Below, piece after piece: positions 8,433 through 17,626 of a stretch of 64,000 nucleotides of DNA (position 1 is its first letter; the number at the start of each line of letters is the position of its first letter). This stretch comes from MED-G105 sp039814575 (GTDB lineage: Bacteria > Pseudomonadota > Alphaproteobacteria > Caulobacterales > Parvularculaceae): positions 1 through 64,000 of the forward strand of contig JBCCAY010000013.1 of the NCBI GenBank assembly GCA_039814575.1, read 5' to 3'. The notes under the pieces are model-generated. The model had not been told where the DNA came from. It saw nothing but the letters and a program-made list of their open reading frames with translations, and ran no database searches. A program made the translations under genes and the position numbers.

Positions 8433-9413
8433 TCAGACGGTAATCACAACGTTTCCGACAACATCGCCGCTTTCGACGCGCTGGTGCGCCGCGACGGCGC
8501 CCTCCAATGCGTATGTCGCCGCGACAACATGGCTTAGGGCGCCGTCTGTGAGCGCCCTATTAACCAAGTCCGTAATGCGCGTGCGCGCTGCGCCCTCAAT
8601 TAGATAAATCAAAAACGGTTTAATCGTCGTCGTATTAAACATCATCTCATAAAACGGCAGGCTCGGCGTCGGATCGCCCATGGACCCATAAGTCGCGATC
8701 ACACCGCCGGGCGCCAACACCTGATTGCTCACCGCAAGATTGCCGCCGAACTCCACTTCGACAATCCGATCAATATTTTTGCCGCCAGCGGCGTCAAGGA
8801 TCGCCTCGCTCGTATTGCCGACTTTGTAGTTAACGATATGATCCGCCCCCGCCGCTTCAGCGTGCGCGGCTTTTTCATCGCTGCTCACCGTCGCGATCAC
8901 CTGTGCGCCGCCCCATTTGGCGAGCTGAACCGCATAGCGCCCGACAGCGCCGGCGCCGCCGGTGACGAGCACGGTTTGCCCATCGACCGCGCCATCGCAA
9001 AAGACGCCATAGCACGCCGTCGCCGCCGGTATGCCGAGACACGCGCCAGCGTCAAACGCAACACCGGACGGCAAAACGGGCGCCTGGGCGTCAGGCACGC
9101 AAATATGCTCCGCACAGGTTCCGAATTGGCGCTTCCATGCACCGTTCCATATCCACACCCGTTCGCCGACGCGTGCGCTGTCAACGCCCTGACCAACGGC
9201 GTCAACGACCCCCGCGCCATCGGAATGGGGAACAATAAAAGGAAACAGCAATGGCCCGCGCGCGCCGGCACGCGTTTTCACGTCCGACGGGTTGACGCCC
9301 GACGTCGCTACCTTGACGCGGACTTCACCCGGTCCCGGCTTTGGCGTTTCCCGCTCACCGACTTTAATGACGTCTTCGGCTGCGCCGATTTTTTCAAACC
9401 ATGCCGCTTTCAT
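8433..9413 (-). CDS. NADPH:quinone reductase-like MDR-family oxidoreductase
   Basis: A 326-residue medium-chain dehydrogenase/reductase of the zinc-free quinone oxidoreductase type. The N-terminal GroES-like fold holds GVNPSDVKTRAG and HSDGAGVVDAVG. The Rossmann fold starts at VTGGAGAVGRYAVQLAKW, with SSDEKAAHAEAAGADHIVNY after it. The cysteine/histidine cluster of zinc alcohol dehydrogenases is absent. The expected reaction is NADPH-dependent reduction of a quinone or an activated double bond in the cytoplasm. It lies 49 bases downstream of the SDR gene on the same strand and may be co-transcribed with it. The physiological substrate is unknown. Confidence 0.85.
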   Translation of the reverse strand: MKAAWFEKIGAAEDVIKVGERETPKPGPGEVRVKVATSGVNPSDVKTRAGARGPLLFPFIVPHSDGAGVVDAVGQGVDSARVGERVWIWNGAWKRQFGTCAEHICVPDAQAPVLPSGVAFDAGACLGIPAATACYGVFCDGAVDGQTVLVTGGAGAVGRYAVQLAKWGGAQVIATVSSDEKAAHAEAAGADHIVNYKVGNTSEAILDAAGGKNIDRIVEVEFGGNLAVSNQVLAPGGVIATYGSMGDPTPSLPFYEMMFNTTTIKPFLIYLIEGAARTRITDLVNRALTDGALSHVVAATYALEGAVAAHQRVESGDVVGNVVITV

Positions 9414-9462
9414 TGGTCCATCCTTGTCTATGCGCGTCGGTCAGCGCTTATCAACGGGCTCG

Positions 9463-10275
9463 CTAACTGGCTTGCTGGCGAGCGCTTTCGGGGATTGCGA
9501 GCGATAAGCTCTCCGTATGCCCATCGAGGCCGATCGCCTGCCCCGAAATATGGCGGCCGGCAGGCGACGTAAGGAAGTTTATCATCGCAACAATGTCGTC
9601 ATTCGTAACAAAAGTTTGCAACGAACTCTGGCGTTTATACTCAGCCGCAACGGTCTCGACGGCGAGACCGCGAGCCTTGGCGTCTTTTTCTATAACGCGT
9701 TGAATGCGCGGCCCTTCAACACTGCAAGGACAAATCGCATTGACGCGAATTTGATCGCCGCCAAGCTCCATCGCCATGGTCTTGGTTAGTCCGATCACCG
9801 CCCATTTGCACGCGGCGTAAGGGCTGCGAAGGGGAAAACCGAAAAACGCCGCATTGGACGCCATATTCACAATCGATCCGCCGCCCGCGCGACGCAACAT
9901 CGGAATGGCGCGCCGGGAAAAATAAAAGAAACTATTGAGGTCAATATCAATTGTCTGGCGCCAATCATCGAGCGCAATGTCTTCAAGGCGCGCCGTCGGC
10001 CCCGAGACGCCGGCGTTGTTGACTAAAACGTCAATGCCCGGATGGTCGCCGGCGCGTTCTTCAATTTCAATGGCGTCGAAAAACGCATCGATCGCTTCAG
10101 GGTCGCGTACGTCCGCTTGAAACGTCCGCACGCCATTATGCTTGCGCTGAATGTCCTCAAGCGCCTCGGCATCGTAATCGCATACAAAAACGTCCGCGCC
10201 ATCCGCAAGAAAGGCCTCCGCGACGGCGCGACCAATGCCGCCCGCGCCGGCGCTGATCACCACGCGTTTCTTCAT
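9463..10275 (-). CDS. short-chain dehydrogenase/reductase (SDR)
   Basis: A 270-residue classical SDR. The glycine motif is SAGAGGIGRAVAEAF at about residues 8-22, with an Ala-Gly variation of the usual TGxxxGIG. NNAG follows near residue 90. Catalytic residues are visible in NMASNAAF (Ser) and SPYAACK (Tyr and Lys of YxxxK). The C-terminal SGQAIGLDGHTE matches the usual SDR ending. Asp in the CDYDAE segment after the second strand suggests NAD rather than NADP. AGGA six bases before the ATG supports the start. The protein probably oxidises a secondary alcohol; the substrate is not apparent. The sense-strand neighbour downstream is an MDR reductase. Confidence 0.85.
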   Translation of the reverse strand: MKKRVVISAGAGGIGRAVAEAFLADGADVFVCDYDAEALEDIQRKHNGVRTFQADVRDPEAIDAFFDAIEIEERAGDHPGIDVLVNNAGVSGPTARLEDIALDDWRQTIDIDLNSFFYFSRRAIPMLRRAGGGSIVNMASNAAFFGFPLRSPYAACKWAVIGLTKTMAMELGGDQIRVNAICPCSVEGPRIQRVIEKDAKARGLAVETVAAEYKRQSSLQTFVTNDDIVAMINFLTSPAGRHISGQAIGLDGHTESLSLAIPESARQQAS

Positions 10276-10298
10276 TACGTTTCCTAGGCCGACGACGA

Positions 10299-10339
10299 AG
10301 CGCCGGTCAAAGAGCTAAAAGCGCCAATAGACCGGCGCT
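10299..10339 (-). terminator. hairpin with two alternative pairings between the TonB-receptor and SDR genes
   Basis: On the minus strand AGCGCCGGTC can pair with GACCGGCGCT at the far end (10-bp stem, 21-base loop). The first six bases can instead pair with an internal GGCGCT that is followed by TTT, giving a short terminator-like hairpin with an 8-base loop. The two structures exclude each other. The element lies 16 bases after the TonB-receptor stop codon and 24 bases before the SDR start. It may simply end the receptor transcript, or control read-through into the two oxidoreductase genes. Confidence 0.5.
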
Positions 10340-10354
10340 GGGGACTCAAGGGGT

Positions 10355-12751
10355 TTAATACCTGAACCCAAGCGATACGCCCAAAGTCCTTGGACGGTTC
10401 GTTGTTATGCGCGTATCAAAGTCCGTCGCATTACGAAGAAGCTCCGCACGCGTATCAGTCACGTTCTGAAGCCAAAGGGACATCGTCCACTGATCACGGC
10501 TAAGGCCGGCGGACATATTGAGGATGGCGAACGAATCCTGCTCATCGCGCGTCGTTAAGAAGAGGTCGTTAAACGTCGCGCCTGTATAGCTGACATCAGC
10601 CTGACCGAAGACGTTATAAGCGCCGATCGGGCGCTCATAGCGCGCATTCAACGAGCCTTTGAAGCGCGGCGCGAACGGCAATCGCGTTCCCTCCGGCGCA
10701 TCGGGCGTCGCGCCCGGTGCCGCCGTCACATCTTGGATGAAGTCCTCGGTCAGTTCCGCATCAAGCACAACAAAGCCGCCGCTCAGCGTCAGCCTGTCAG
10801 TCACGTCCGCGGCAAAATCTACTTCCACGCCGATAGCGCGCGCGTCGCCGGCGTTATTGGTGAGCGCGAGCAAAGACTCGCCGGGATCGAACCGCGAGAA
10901 CTGAATGTCGGACCATTCCATATAGAAGGCCGCGCCGTTGAACCGTAAACGCTTGTCAAAGAACGTCGTCTTCCAACCGATCTCATAGTTATCCACCGTA
11001 TCGGGACGGAATGTCAGCGGAATGTTGGTCGTCGCTTCGCGATTAACGCCGCCCGGCCGAAAGCCTTGCGAGAAGGTCGTATAGGTTAAGACGTCGTCGT
11101 TTAAGCGATAGGTGAGATTGCCTTTAAAGAGGCTTCTTGTGTCTTTCGTTTCAACATCGACGGCGGTGGCGCTAAAGACCGTGCCCACATCGCCGGTAAG
11201 GGACACTTGCGTATCCGCATAGCGATAGCCGAACGTACCCGTCAGCGCCGGCGTTATGTCAAAGCTCACCTCGCCGAACCCAGCGATTTGCTCGTCAACA
11301 CGAACCTGATCCGTCACGAAATAATTGTCGGGCGCTGTTCCCGGTGAGAACGAAATCGCAAAGCCCGGTTTAATCTCAGGAATGCGATATTGGAAAATAT
11401 AGTCTTGCTCCTGCCGGTCATAGAAAAAGCCGGCCAAGAACCGCAGGCGCTTCGAGGCGTCTGAAAGAACCCGAAACTCATGCGTCTGGCGCTTTAGCTC
11501 CTCATCGTTCTGAAACTGAATTCGCGGGTCGTTACAGTTCGAAAACGTGGTGGTGTAAGTCACGTATGAATACGCGTAATCGCAGGTGTAATAGTCGATG
11601 TAAGCCGAATATTCAGCGTATTCGGAGTAATCATTGACGTACTGCGTATCGCGATCAAGGTAAGAGCCGGAGTAGACAAGATCGAGCCCGCCGACTTTGC
11701 CTTCAATCGTGCCGCTAAACTGCACGAATTCGTCGCGATAGGAATCGTTGAAAAAGCGCTCGACTTGCAAGTCGCCGACGTCTTCCGGGTCATGGTCGAA
11801 AACGCCGTCAGTCTCTTGCTTCTGGTAAATTGTCCGCAGTGTGGCGGTCCAGTTGTCGTCAAGATCGATACCTAATGCGGCGCGCAAGCCAGTTTTCGTC
11901 TCGGTGTTGAAGTCGTCTTCGACGAACTCGTCATTGCTAACCGTTTGACCATTGCGCGTAAACGTGCGCGTCGCTTGCACATTGTCGATGTAGCCGGCGT
12001 TCTCCACATTCCAGGCGACGACCCGCAGCGCCGCCCGGTCTTCGATAATTGGAATGTTGACGAAGCCCTCTAGGCTGTAGCCTTCATCCCCCTCGAAAAC
12101 CGTATGGCCGCTGACATCAGCCCCGAAGGTGAATTCCGACGCATCCGGTCCATTGGTGACAATTCGCAAAGTGCCGGTCTGGGAGCTCGCGCCGAAGAGC
12201 GTACTTTGCGGCCCCGCCAAGGCTTCAACCCGCGCAATGTCATAGATATGAATGTCGAGATTGCTGCCGATCGTCGTCACCGGCTGCTCATCAAGGTAAA
12301 TCGCCGCGCTCGGCGCTGTCCCCGAGGGGTTGCCATTGCCGCCATCGGAAAGGCCGCGGAAGAAGACTTCTGACTGGCCAGGACCAACTGAGGAGAAGGA
12401 AACGCTCGGCAGCGCAATAGCATAGTCAGCGAAACCTTGTATGTTGCGCTGTTCTAATTCTTCAGCGCCAAGAACGTTAATGCTGACCGGCACATCCTGG
12501 AGGTTTTGCTCCCGCTTTTGCGCAGTTACGATGATGACGTCGCCACCTTCCTCGCCTTGAGCGAGCGCCGACGAGGCGCCGAGCATCGCAATTGCTGTCG
12601 TTAAAACGACAACCGAAGAATGTTGCCGTAACCGCGCCCGCATAGCTCCACCGGTAAACGCGGCGTTAGTTCCGCCCGTCGTCGGCGCAGCACCGACTGC
12701 CTCCAAGTTTTCCCCGATTGATAAAGCGCGCTTCGTTTTATTCGTTGGCAT
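10355..12751 (-). CDS. TonB-dependent outer-membrane receptor
   Basis: A 798-residue TonB-dependent receptor with an N-terminal plug and a C-terminal 22-strand barrel ending in Arg-Tyr (aromatic C-terminus GFRY). The plug is recognised by VIIVTAQKREQNLQDVPVS, typical of alphaproteobacterial receptors, and the usual GxxS/AP-like plug motifs follow. The start at 12751 is supported by GGGAGGG five bases before the ATG. The hydrophobic signal core, however, begins only near residue 44, after an alternative Met37, giving a 36-residue pre-region; cleavage is expected after ALAQ near residue 65. Receptors of this class import siderophores, cobalamin, sugars or aromatic compounds. No FecA-type signalling domain and no cobalamin riboswitch is seen, so the ligand is open. 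Confidence 0.9.
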   Translation of the reverse strand: MPTNKTKRALSIGENLEAVGAAPTTGGTNAAFTGGAMRARLRQHSSVVVLTTAIAMLGASSALAQGEEGGDVIIVTAQKREQNLQDVPVSINVLGAEELEQRNIQGFADYAIALPSVSFSSVGPGQSEVFFRGLSDGGNGNPSGTAPSAAIYLDEQPVTTIGSNLDIHIYDIARVEALAGPQSTLFGASSQTGTLRIVTNGPDASEFTFGADVSGHTVFEGDEGYSLEGFVNIPIIEDRAALRVVAWNVENAGYIDNVQATRTFTRNGQTVSNDEFVEDDFNTETKTGLRAALGIDLDDNWTATLRTIYQKQETDGVFDHDPEDVGDLQVERFFNDSYRDEFVQFSGTIEGKVGGLDLVYSGSYLDRDTQYVNDYSEYAEYSAYIDYYTCDYAYSYVTYTTTFSNCNDPRIQFQNDEELKRQTHEFRVLSDASKRLRFLAGFFYDRQEQDYIFQYRIPEIKPGFAISFSPGTAPDNYFVTDQVRVDEQIAGFGEVSFDITPALTGTFGYRYADTQVSLTGDVGTVFSATAVDVETKDTRSLFKGNLTYRLNDDVLTYTTFSQGFRPGGVNREATTNIPLTFRPDTVDNYEIGWKTTFFDKRLRFNGAAFYMEWSDIQFSRFDPGESLLALTNNAGDARAIGVEVDFAADVTDRLTLSGGFVVLDAELTEDFIQDVTAAPGATPDAPEGTRLPFAPRFKGSLNARYERPIGAYNVFGQADVSYTGATFNDLFLTTRDEQDSFAILNMSAGLSRDQWTMSLWLQNVTDTRAELLRNATDFDTRITTNRPRTLGVSLGFRY

Positions 12752-13051
12752 TATTCCCTCCCGTGCCGGCGTTACGTATGCCGCCGACGACGCATCCCTA
12801 ATTATTGGTATTGTTGGCCTGAACCGGCCGGCGACGCAAAGGAGGAAACCTCGCCCTTGCGTGAATTTTCCTCACCTGTGGCTTAAGGCCCGCACGCACC
12901 GCCCTTTGGCTTAGCTTTGCTGCGCTGCAAACCTGAACTTACTGGATTTCTGCGGCGTTAATGCAACAGATATCCTCATGCGCCCCCCGACATACGATAC
13001 CTCGAAAGCTCTTGGCGCTTACTGGTTGCTTACTTGTTGCTTACTCGTTGC
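12752..13051. other. intergenic region with a hairpin in the TonB-receptor leader
   Basis: About 300 bases between the sulfotransferase stop and the receptor start, both on the minus strand. A two-part inverted repeat lies at 12834-12862 (ACGCAA paired with TTGCGT outside, GAGG-AAA-CCTC inside), about 85 bases upstream of the receptor ATG. It could be the terminator of the upstream gene or a leader structure, but there is no clear U-run. No coding frame is convincing. Confidence 0.45.
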
Positions 13052-13060
13052 TTACTGGCG
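13017..13060. repeat. 11-bp tandem repeat at the 3' end of the sulfotransferase gene
   Basis: Four consecutive 11-base units share GCTTACT followed by a variable base and GTT: GCTTACTGGTT, GCTTACTTGTT, GCTTACTCGTT and the diverged GCTTACTGGCG. The array straddles the stop codon of the minus-strand sulfotransferase gene (TAA at 13054-13052), so unit number can change without altering most of the protein. It looks like slipped-strand expansion. Confidence 0.8.
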
Positions 13061-14743
13061 ATAGGTCTCAGGCAAGTCGCCGAGCGCGTCTCTTAGCGGA
13101 CCGAGATGGCGTTCGAAGGCGCGCCACCGATCAACGCCTTTGGCGTTAATCGGCTCGCGGACTTGTTCCGAACTCGCCGTCTTCACAGCGCGGTCCGTCT
13201 CATGGAACGCAAGGCACGCCGGCTCGAAAGGAAGGCCGCAATGGTCGAGCAGCCGCCGGATCTCCCGCTCCGGCGCTTCGATGACGTCTTCATTCACCAC
13301 CCGGAGCACTTTTCCAGGCAGTACCTTATCCCAATGGCGCATGAGGTCGACATAATCGCTGTAATAACGACCAATCTCGGATAGCGAATAGGTGAAATTC
13401 TGCCCCCGCGCGAAAAGCTGCTTATAGCAACTAAAACAACAATCCATCGGATTCCTGCGCGCGTCGATAATCTTAGCGTTCGGCAGGATCAGATGAATGA
13501 GCCCAATATGCGCAAAATTATTGGGCATCTTATCGACGAAAAACGGCGCCTCGCCGCGATGTATGCGCGTTCGCTCAAGATATTCTTCGCCGAGCGCCGT
13601 CAACTCGTCGGCGGATAGATCAGCGATCACCTCTGGATAGCGGCTTTCGTCAGTTTCTTTGCGTTTGCCGGAAATGCGCCGCGCCAGCGTAATAATGTCG
13701 GGCAATTCTTGCGTGCCGTCCACCTGGGAATGACTGGCGAGAATTTGTTCAATCAGCGTTGATCCGGCGCGCGGCAATCCAACGACAAATATGGGGTCCG
13801 GCGCTTTTGATCCGTCCCCCGCGTTCGACGCGATGCGCTGCGGCGTGAAGAATGCTTTCTGCGCATCCATCTCCGCATGTTTGGCGTCGGCGTCATAACG
13901 AATGAGGCGCCGCCGGACCGCATTGCCGCGCCGATAATGCTGGAAGGCGCCGTCATAGTCTTTGCGGTCTTCCAAGGCTTTCGCCAGCGCGAAACTGATA
14001 TGATAAAAATCATCGCGCTTGATATCGCTCGAGGCCGCCGCTGCTTCCATCGCTGCAATTTGCGCATCGTCGAAACGATAGGTTTTCAGATTGGCGAGGC
14101 TCCAATAGGCGTCACCAAGCGTCGGTTCGCATAGGGCCGCCTGGCGATAGGCGGCGACGGCGTCATCCTGACGGCCAATCGTTTTAAGCGTATGGCCAAG
14201 GCTCATATGCACCCGAGCGCTTTTCGGGCGTAACGCCGCGACCCGTTCAAAGTGCTTCAGGCCGTCCTCATGGTGCCCCGTTTGCGCATAGATGTTACCG
14301 CGCAAGACGAGATAGCCGGCATTGTCCGGGTCATCCGCCTCTAGAATCTCGAGCTGCGTGATGGCGTCTTCGTATTTTTGGCGCTTGAAAAGAACGTTCG
14401 CATAATGACCACGCGCGCGCCGAAAATCAGGCGCTAAGTCCAGACAGCGCTGCAGCAGCTTCTCCGCATCGCCAAACGCGCCCACCCGGATGCCGATATC
14501 AGCGAGCATGCATATCGCGTTCACATTCAACGGGTCGCGCTTCAGCGCTTCACGGCACAAAGGCTCAGCGCGTCCGAGGCTGCCGTTCATCAAATGCTCA
14601 CCGGCTTCCAAAAGCACAGGATCGCCGGCCAGGCCCTGCAATATCGCTTCCGCCGATTGGTCCGTAAGCTGTTGGTTCTCGTCCAAAGCGCCCTCGCCGA
14701 TTCCGATCGTTCTAGATCTCTCGCCGACTATGGGCCGGCGCAC
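13052..14743 (-). CDS. TPR-repeat sulfotransferase
   Basis: A protein of up to 563 residues joining tetratricopeptide repeats (about residues 40-300) to a C-terminal sulfotransferase domain. The PAPS-binding loop is FVVGLPRAGSTLIEQ at about 319-333 with Ser/Arg in place, followed by ASHSQVDGTQELPD. A second nucleotide-binding segment, INAKGVDRWRAFERHL, lies near the C-terminus. Such proteins move sulfate from PAPS to a sugar, polysaccharide or protein. The longest frame starts with GTG at 14743 but has no Shine-Dalgarno sequence. A TTG at 14686 preceded by GAGG at good spacing would give 544 residues and is an equally good start. No signal peptide is seen. The target is unknown; a surface polysaccharide is plausible given the EPS locus elsewhere in the window. 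Confidence 0.85.
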   Translation of the reverse strand: MRRPIVGERSRTIGIGEGALDENQQLTDQSAEAILQGLAGDPVLLEAGEHLMNGSLGRAEPLCREALKRDPLNVNAICMLADIGIRVGAFGDAEKLLQRCLDLAPDFRRARGHYANVLFKRQKYEDAITQLEILEADDPDNAGYLVLRGNIYAQTGHHEDGLKHFERVAALRPKSARVHMSLGHTLKTIGRQDDAVAAYRQAALCEPTLGDAYWSLANLKTYRFDDAQIAAMEAAAASSDIKRDDFYHISFALAKALEDRKDYDGAFQHYRRGNAVRRRLIRYDADAKHAEMDAQKAFFTPQRIASNAGDGSKAPDPIFVVGLPRAGSTLIEQILASHSQVDGTQELPDIITLARRISGKRKETDESRYPEVIADLSADELTALGEEYLERTRIHRGEAPFFVDKMPNNFAHIGLIHLILPNAKIIDARRNPMDCCFSCYKQLFARGQNFTYSLSEIGRYYSDYVDLMRHWDKVLPGKVLRVVNEDVIEAPEREIRRLLDHCGLPFEPACLAFHETDRAVKTASSEQVREPINAKGVDRWRAFERHLGPLRDALGDLPETYRQ

Positions 14744-14921
14744 ATAAATTGACTAGCGACCCAACAAACGCCTAAGATGAATTATTTTCAAGTGTTTATG
14801 TGTCTTCGGAAAGCATTTTCGAAGCTCTAGAAGCTTTAAACACGGTCGGTCTGCCTAGGTTGAAAGCGCTTTGGGAGGGGCCAACACGACATCGTCGACG
14901 CGCCTGCACGGGAAGCCCCTT

Positions 14922-15899
14922 ATGCAGAAGAAAACACCGCCCCTTAACGCCTTGAAAGCCTTCGAAGCGGCCGCGCGGCTTGGCTCATTCAAAGACGCCG
15001 CCGAAGCGCTCAACGTCTCCCAATCCGCCGTCTCGCACCAGGTGAAGAACCTTGAAGATTTCCTCGGCGTGGAGCTTTTTATCCGCCGCGCGCGATCGGT
15101 AACGCTGACGTCGGCCGGATCGCGATACTTTCCCTATATCCGCGACGCGTTCGACCATATCAGCGAGGGCACGCGGTTGCTGACCCACAATCAGCAAGAC
15201 CATATTCTCACCGTGCAGACCTATTCGACCTTCGCCATGCGCTGGCTGGTGCCGCGGCTGCACGCATTCTCTCGTCGCTGCCCCAATGTGCAGGTTCGCT
15301 TGATCACCGCGCAAAATGACCCTGATTTTGCGGCGCAAGACATCGATATCGCTGTGATCGCCGGGCGCCGATACGGCGCTGAAATCCATGCGGATTATTT
15401 GTTTACGCCGCTTCTCTTCCCGGTTTGCAGTCCGCGGTTATTGGAAAGCGGGCCGCCCTTGCAGAGGCCGACGGATCTCAGCCGGCACAAGATTTTGCAG
15501 GTCTATCCTTCAGAAAAAGACTGGACAGCGTGGCTTTCCGCGGCGGGCGTCGAAAGCGTCGACCCAAACGCCGGGCTCAGTTTCGACAGCTATGACCACG
15601 CTCTCAAAACCGCGGTGCGCGGGCTCGGCGTCGCGCTCGCCATGGCGCCCTATGTGTCGGAAGACTCAGCGGCCGGGCTGTTGATCAACCCACTTCCGGA
15701 TTGCGCCAAACCGAGAGGCGCCGATTGGCGGGTGGCTTACCCTGAAAATCGCCGGCGCACGCGCAAAATCAGAGCGTTCAAAGACTGGCTTATCAGTGAG
15801 ATCGAAGCCGACGACGATCTCGCGCCGCTGCGACGCGCTGATGGCGGTGCTGACAGCGATGCTAAGGGGGACGCTGACCAAATGGATGAAATAAAGTAA
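14922..15899 (+). CDS. LysR-family transcriptional regulator, GcvA-like
   Basis: A 325-residue LysR regulator. The N-terminal winged helix-turn-helix is complete (NALKAFEAAARLGSF, then AAEALNVSQSAVSHQVKNLE, then LFIRRARSVTLT). The C-terminal part is a substrate-binding domain of the GcvA type, beginning near residue 90. The longest frame uses a TTG at 14871, but the ATG at 14922 starts the family-like sequence and has GGAAG seven bases upstream. The last 30 residues are acidic and unconserved. It lies 124 bases upstream of the carboxylesterase-BCCT-AcnX genes on the same strand, so it may control them or be co-transcribed. GcvA-like regulators commonly respond to amino acids or small carboxylates. 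Confidence 0.88.
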   Translation: MQKKTPPLNALKAFEAAARLGSFKDAAEALNVSQSAVSHQVKNLEDFLGVELFIRRARSVTLTSAGSRYFPYIRDAFDHISEGTRLLTHNQQDHILTVQTYSTFAMRWLVPRLHAFSRRCPNVQVRLITAQNDPDFAAQDIDIAVIAGRRYGAEIHADYLFTPLLFPVCSPRLLESGPPLQRPTDLSRHKILQVYPSEKDWTAWLSAAGVESVDPNAGLSFDSYDHALKTAVRGLGVALAMAPYVSEDSAAGLLINPLPDCAKPRGADWRVAYPENRRRTRKIRAFKDWLISEIEADDDLAPLRRADGGADSDAKGDADQMDEIK

Positions 15900-16023
15900 T
15901 CTATCGCGGACATATAAATGGTTGCCCGATGCGCGCGACTAAGACACCGTCGCTATAGCCCCGCCGCAATGGACCACTGCGCGGACGATGCAAGCGCAAT
16001 GCTGAGGAAAGTGAAAGACGTTT

Positions 16024-17610
16024 ATGGGCCGTCAGCGGATCGTCCGTCTCTTAATCGCCTGCGCTCTCGCCGCGAGCGCCGCCTGCAGCAAATCAAGCGA
16101 TGCTTCTAAAACGTCAGACGTAAGCGAGCCGCCGAAGCCGCCGATCATTGAAGCCGCCGGCGAAACGCTTTTGGGCGCCGTTGAGGCGAACGGCGTTTAC
16201 GCCTTCAAGGGCGTGCCTTACGCAGCGGCGCCAAACGGCGAACGGCGTTGGCGCGCGCCGATAACGGCGACGCCGCGCGAGGGCCATCAAGACGCGCGCG
16301 CGTTCGGCGCGGCCTGTCCGCAAGATAATGGCAATTCCGAATGGTACCAGAGCGTCGCCAAAGGCGTCGGCGCTGATCCGCGCTTAGCGCCGCAACTGAC
16401 GGATATCTCCGAGAACTGTCTATTTCTAAACATCTGGACGCCAAGCCTCAACGCCGACGCGGCGCTCCCGGTCATGGTCTGGGTCCATGGGGGCTCGAAC
16501 GTCAACGGCTATGGGCATGAACCGAACTATCACGGCGCGGCGCTCGCGCAAAAAGGCGTTGTCGTCGTCAGCCTCAATTATCGCCTTGGGCCGCTCGGGT
16601 TTCTCGCCCATCCGGCGCTTAGCGATGACGGCCCGAATGGTGTCTCCGGCTATTACGGACTTCTTGACCAAATCGCCGCGCTTCATTGGGTTGCGGATAA
16701 TATCGCTGCTTTCGGCGGCGACAAAGACAGTGTCACGGTCTTCGGCGAGTCGGCCGGCGGCGGCGATATCGCAGCCCTAATGCATATGGCCGACGCAGAC
16801 GGCCTCTTTCATCGCGCAATCATCCAAAGCGGCGCCATCGGACCCGGCGACCCGGTCGCCTATGCCGACGCAAACGCCGCCGGCGTCGCGCTCATGGCCG
16901 CGCTTGAGGCGGAAACAATCGACGAAATGCGGGCGCTCGACTGGCGCGATATCATCCAGACGCGACCGCAAGCATTACCGGACTATTATTTCGGTCCTGT
17001 CGCGGACGGTCGCTATTTATCCGCGGACGCTAACCTTCGCCCCGTTCCGCTCCTCATCGGCAGCAATCGCGACGAGTGGCTGATGTATCTACCGGAAGAG
17101 GCGGATGCGATCGAGGCGGCCTATGAAGACGCCCTCACCGCCTACGCCGCCGATCGCGACGGCTTACACGCCTATCTCAGCGACCAGTTCGATACGCCAG
17201 CGGCGCGCGCCGACGCCCTCTATAGCGGCGCCGAATTTCTGTGTCCGTCGCTTTCCCTTGCCGCCCGTAATACACGCCTTGGCGCGCAAAGCTTCGCCTA
17301 TCACTTCACCCGCGTCCGCCCCGGCGCCGACGCGTTGCAAGCCTATCATGGCGCGGAGATTCCCTACGCCTTCGACACCGCTGACCCCTGGCTGCCGGGC
17401 GACGGTGTCGATGCAGCGCTCGCCGACGCAATCACGAGATATTGGACGACCTTCGCCAAAACCGGGATGCCGAGCGGAGACGACTTATCCGACGATCTTG
17501 CGCCCTGGGCCGCTTATGACGGCGAGGCGGAAACCATTATGGAGCTTGGCGCCCGCATCGGGCCTTTAAAGGGCGATCCGTCCGCCATTTGCGCTTACCT
17601 CAAACAATAA
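16024..17610 (+). CDS. type B carboxylesterase, probable lipoprotein
   Basis: A 528-residue carboxylesterase/lipase of the type B (cholinesterase-like) family. The signal sequence is short and ends in LAASAAC, a near-lipobox, so Cys21 is a likely lipidation site and the enzyme would face the periplasm. HGG at 155-157 forms the oxyanion hole. GESAGG holds nucleophile Ser243. Glu351 (SNRDE) and His442 (AYHGAEIPY) complete the Ser-Glu-His triad. ENCLFLNIWTP at about 130-140 is the family's EDCLxLN signature with Asn for Asp. It is 16 bases upstream of a BCCT transporter and in line with AcnX genes, so it may release a substrate from an ester before uptake. The natural ester is unknown. Confidence 0.9.
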   Translation: MGRQRIVRLLIACALAASAACSKSSDASKTSDVSEPPKPPIIEAAGETLLGAVEANGVYAFKGVPYAAAPNGERRWRAPITATPREGHQDARAFGAACPQDNGNSEWYQSVAKGVGADPRLAPQLTDISENCLFLNIWTPSLNADAALPVMVWVHGGSNVNGYGHEPNYHGAALAQKGVVVVSLNYRLGPLGFLAHPALSDDGPNGVSGYYGLLDQIAALHWVADNIAAFGGDKDSVTVFGESAGGGDIAALMHMADADGLFHRAIIQSGAIGPGDPVAYADANAAGVALMAALEAETIDEMRALDWRDIIQTRPQALPDYYFGPVADGRYLSADANLRPVPLLIGSNRDEWLMYLPEEADAIEAAYEDALTAYAADRDGLHAYLSDQFDTPAARADALYSGAEFLCPSLSLAARNTRLGAQSFAYHFTRVRPGADALQAYHGAEIPYAFDTADPWLPGDGVDAALADAITRYWTTFAKTGMPSGDDLSDDLAPWAAYDGEAETIMELGARIGPLKGDPSAICAYLKQ

Positions 17611-17626
17611 GAACAAAGAGACCCGA

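Noticed and set aside
12752..13051. Cobalamin riboswitch before the TonB receptor
   Set aside because: Only a simple hairpin is visible; I see no conserved B12-box sequence.
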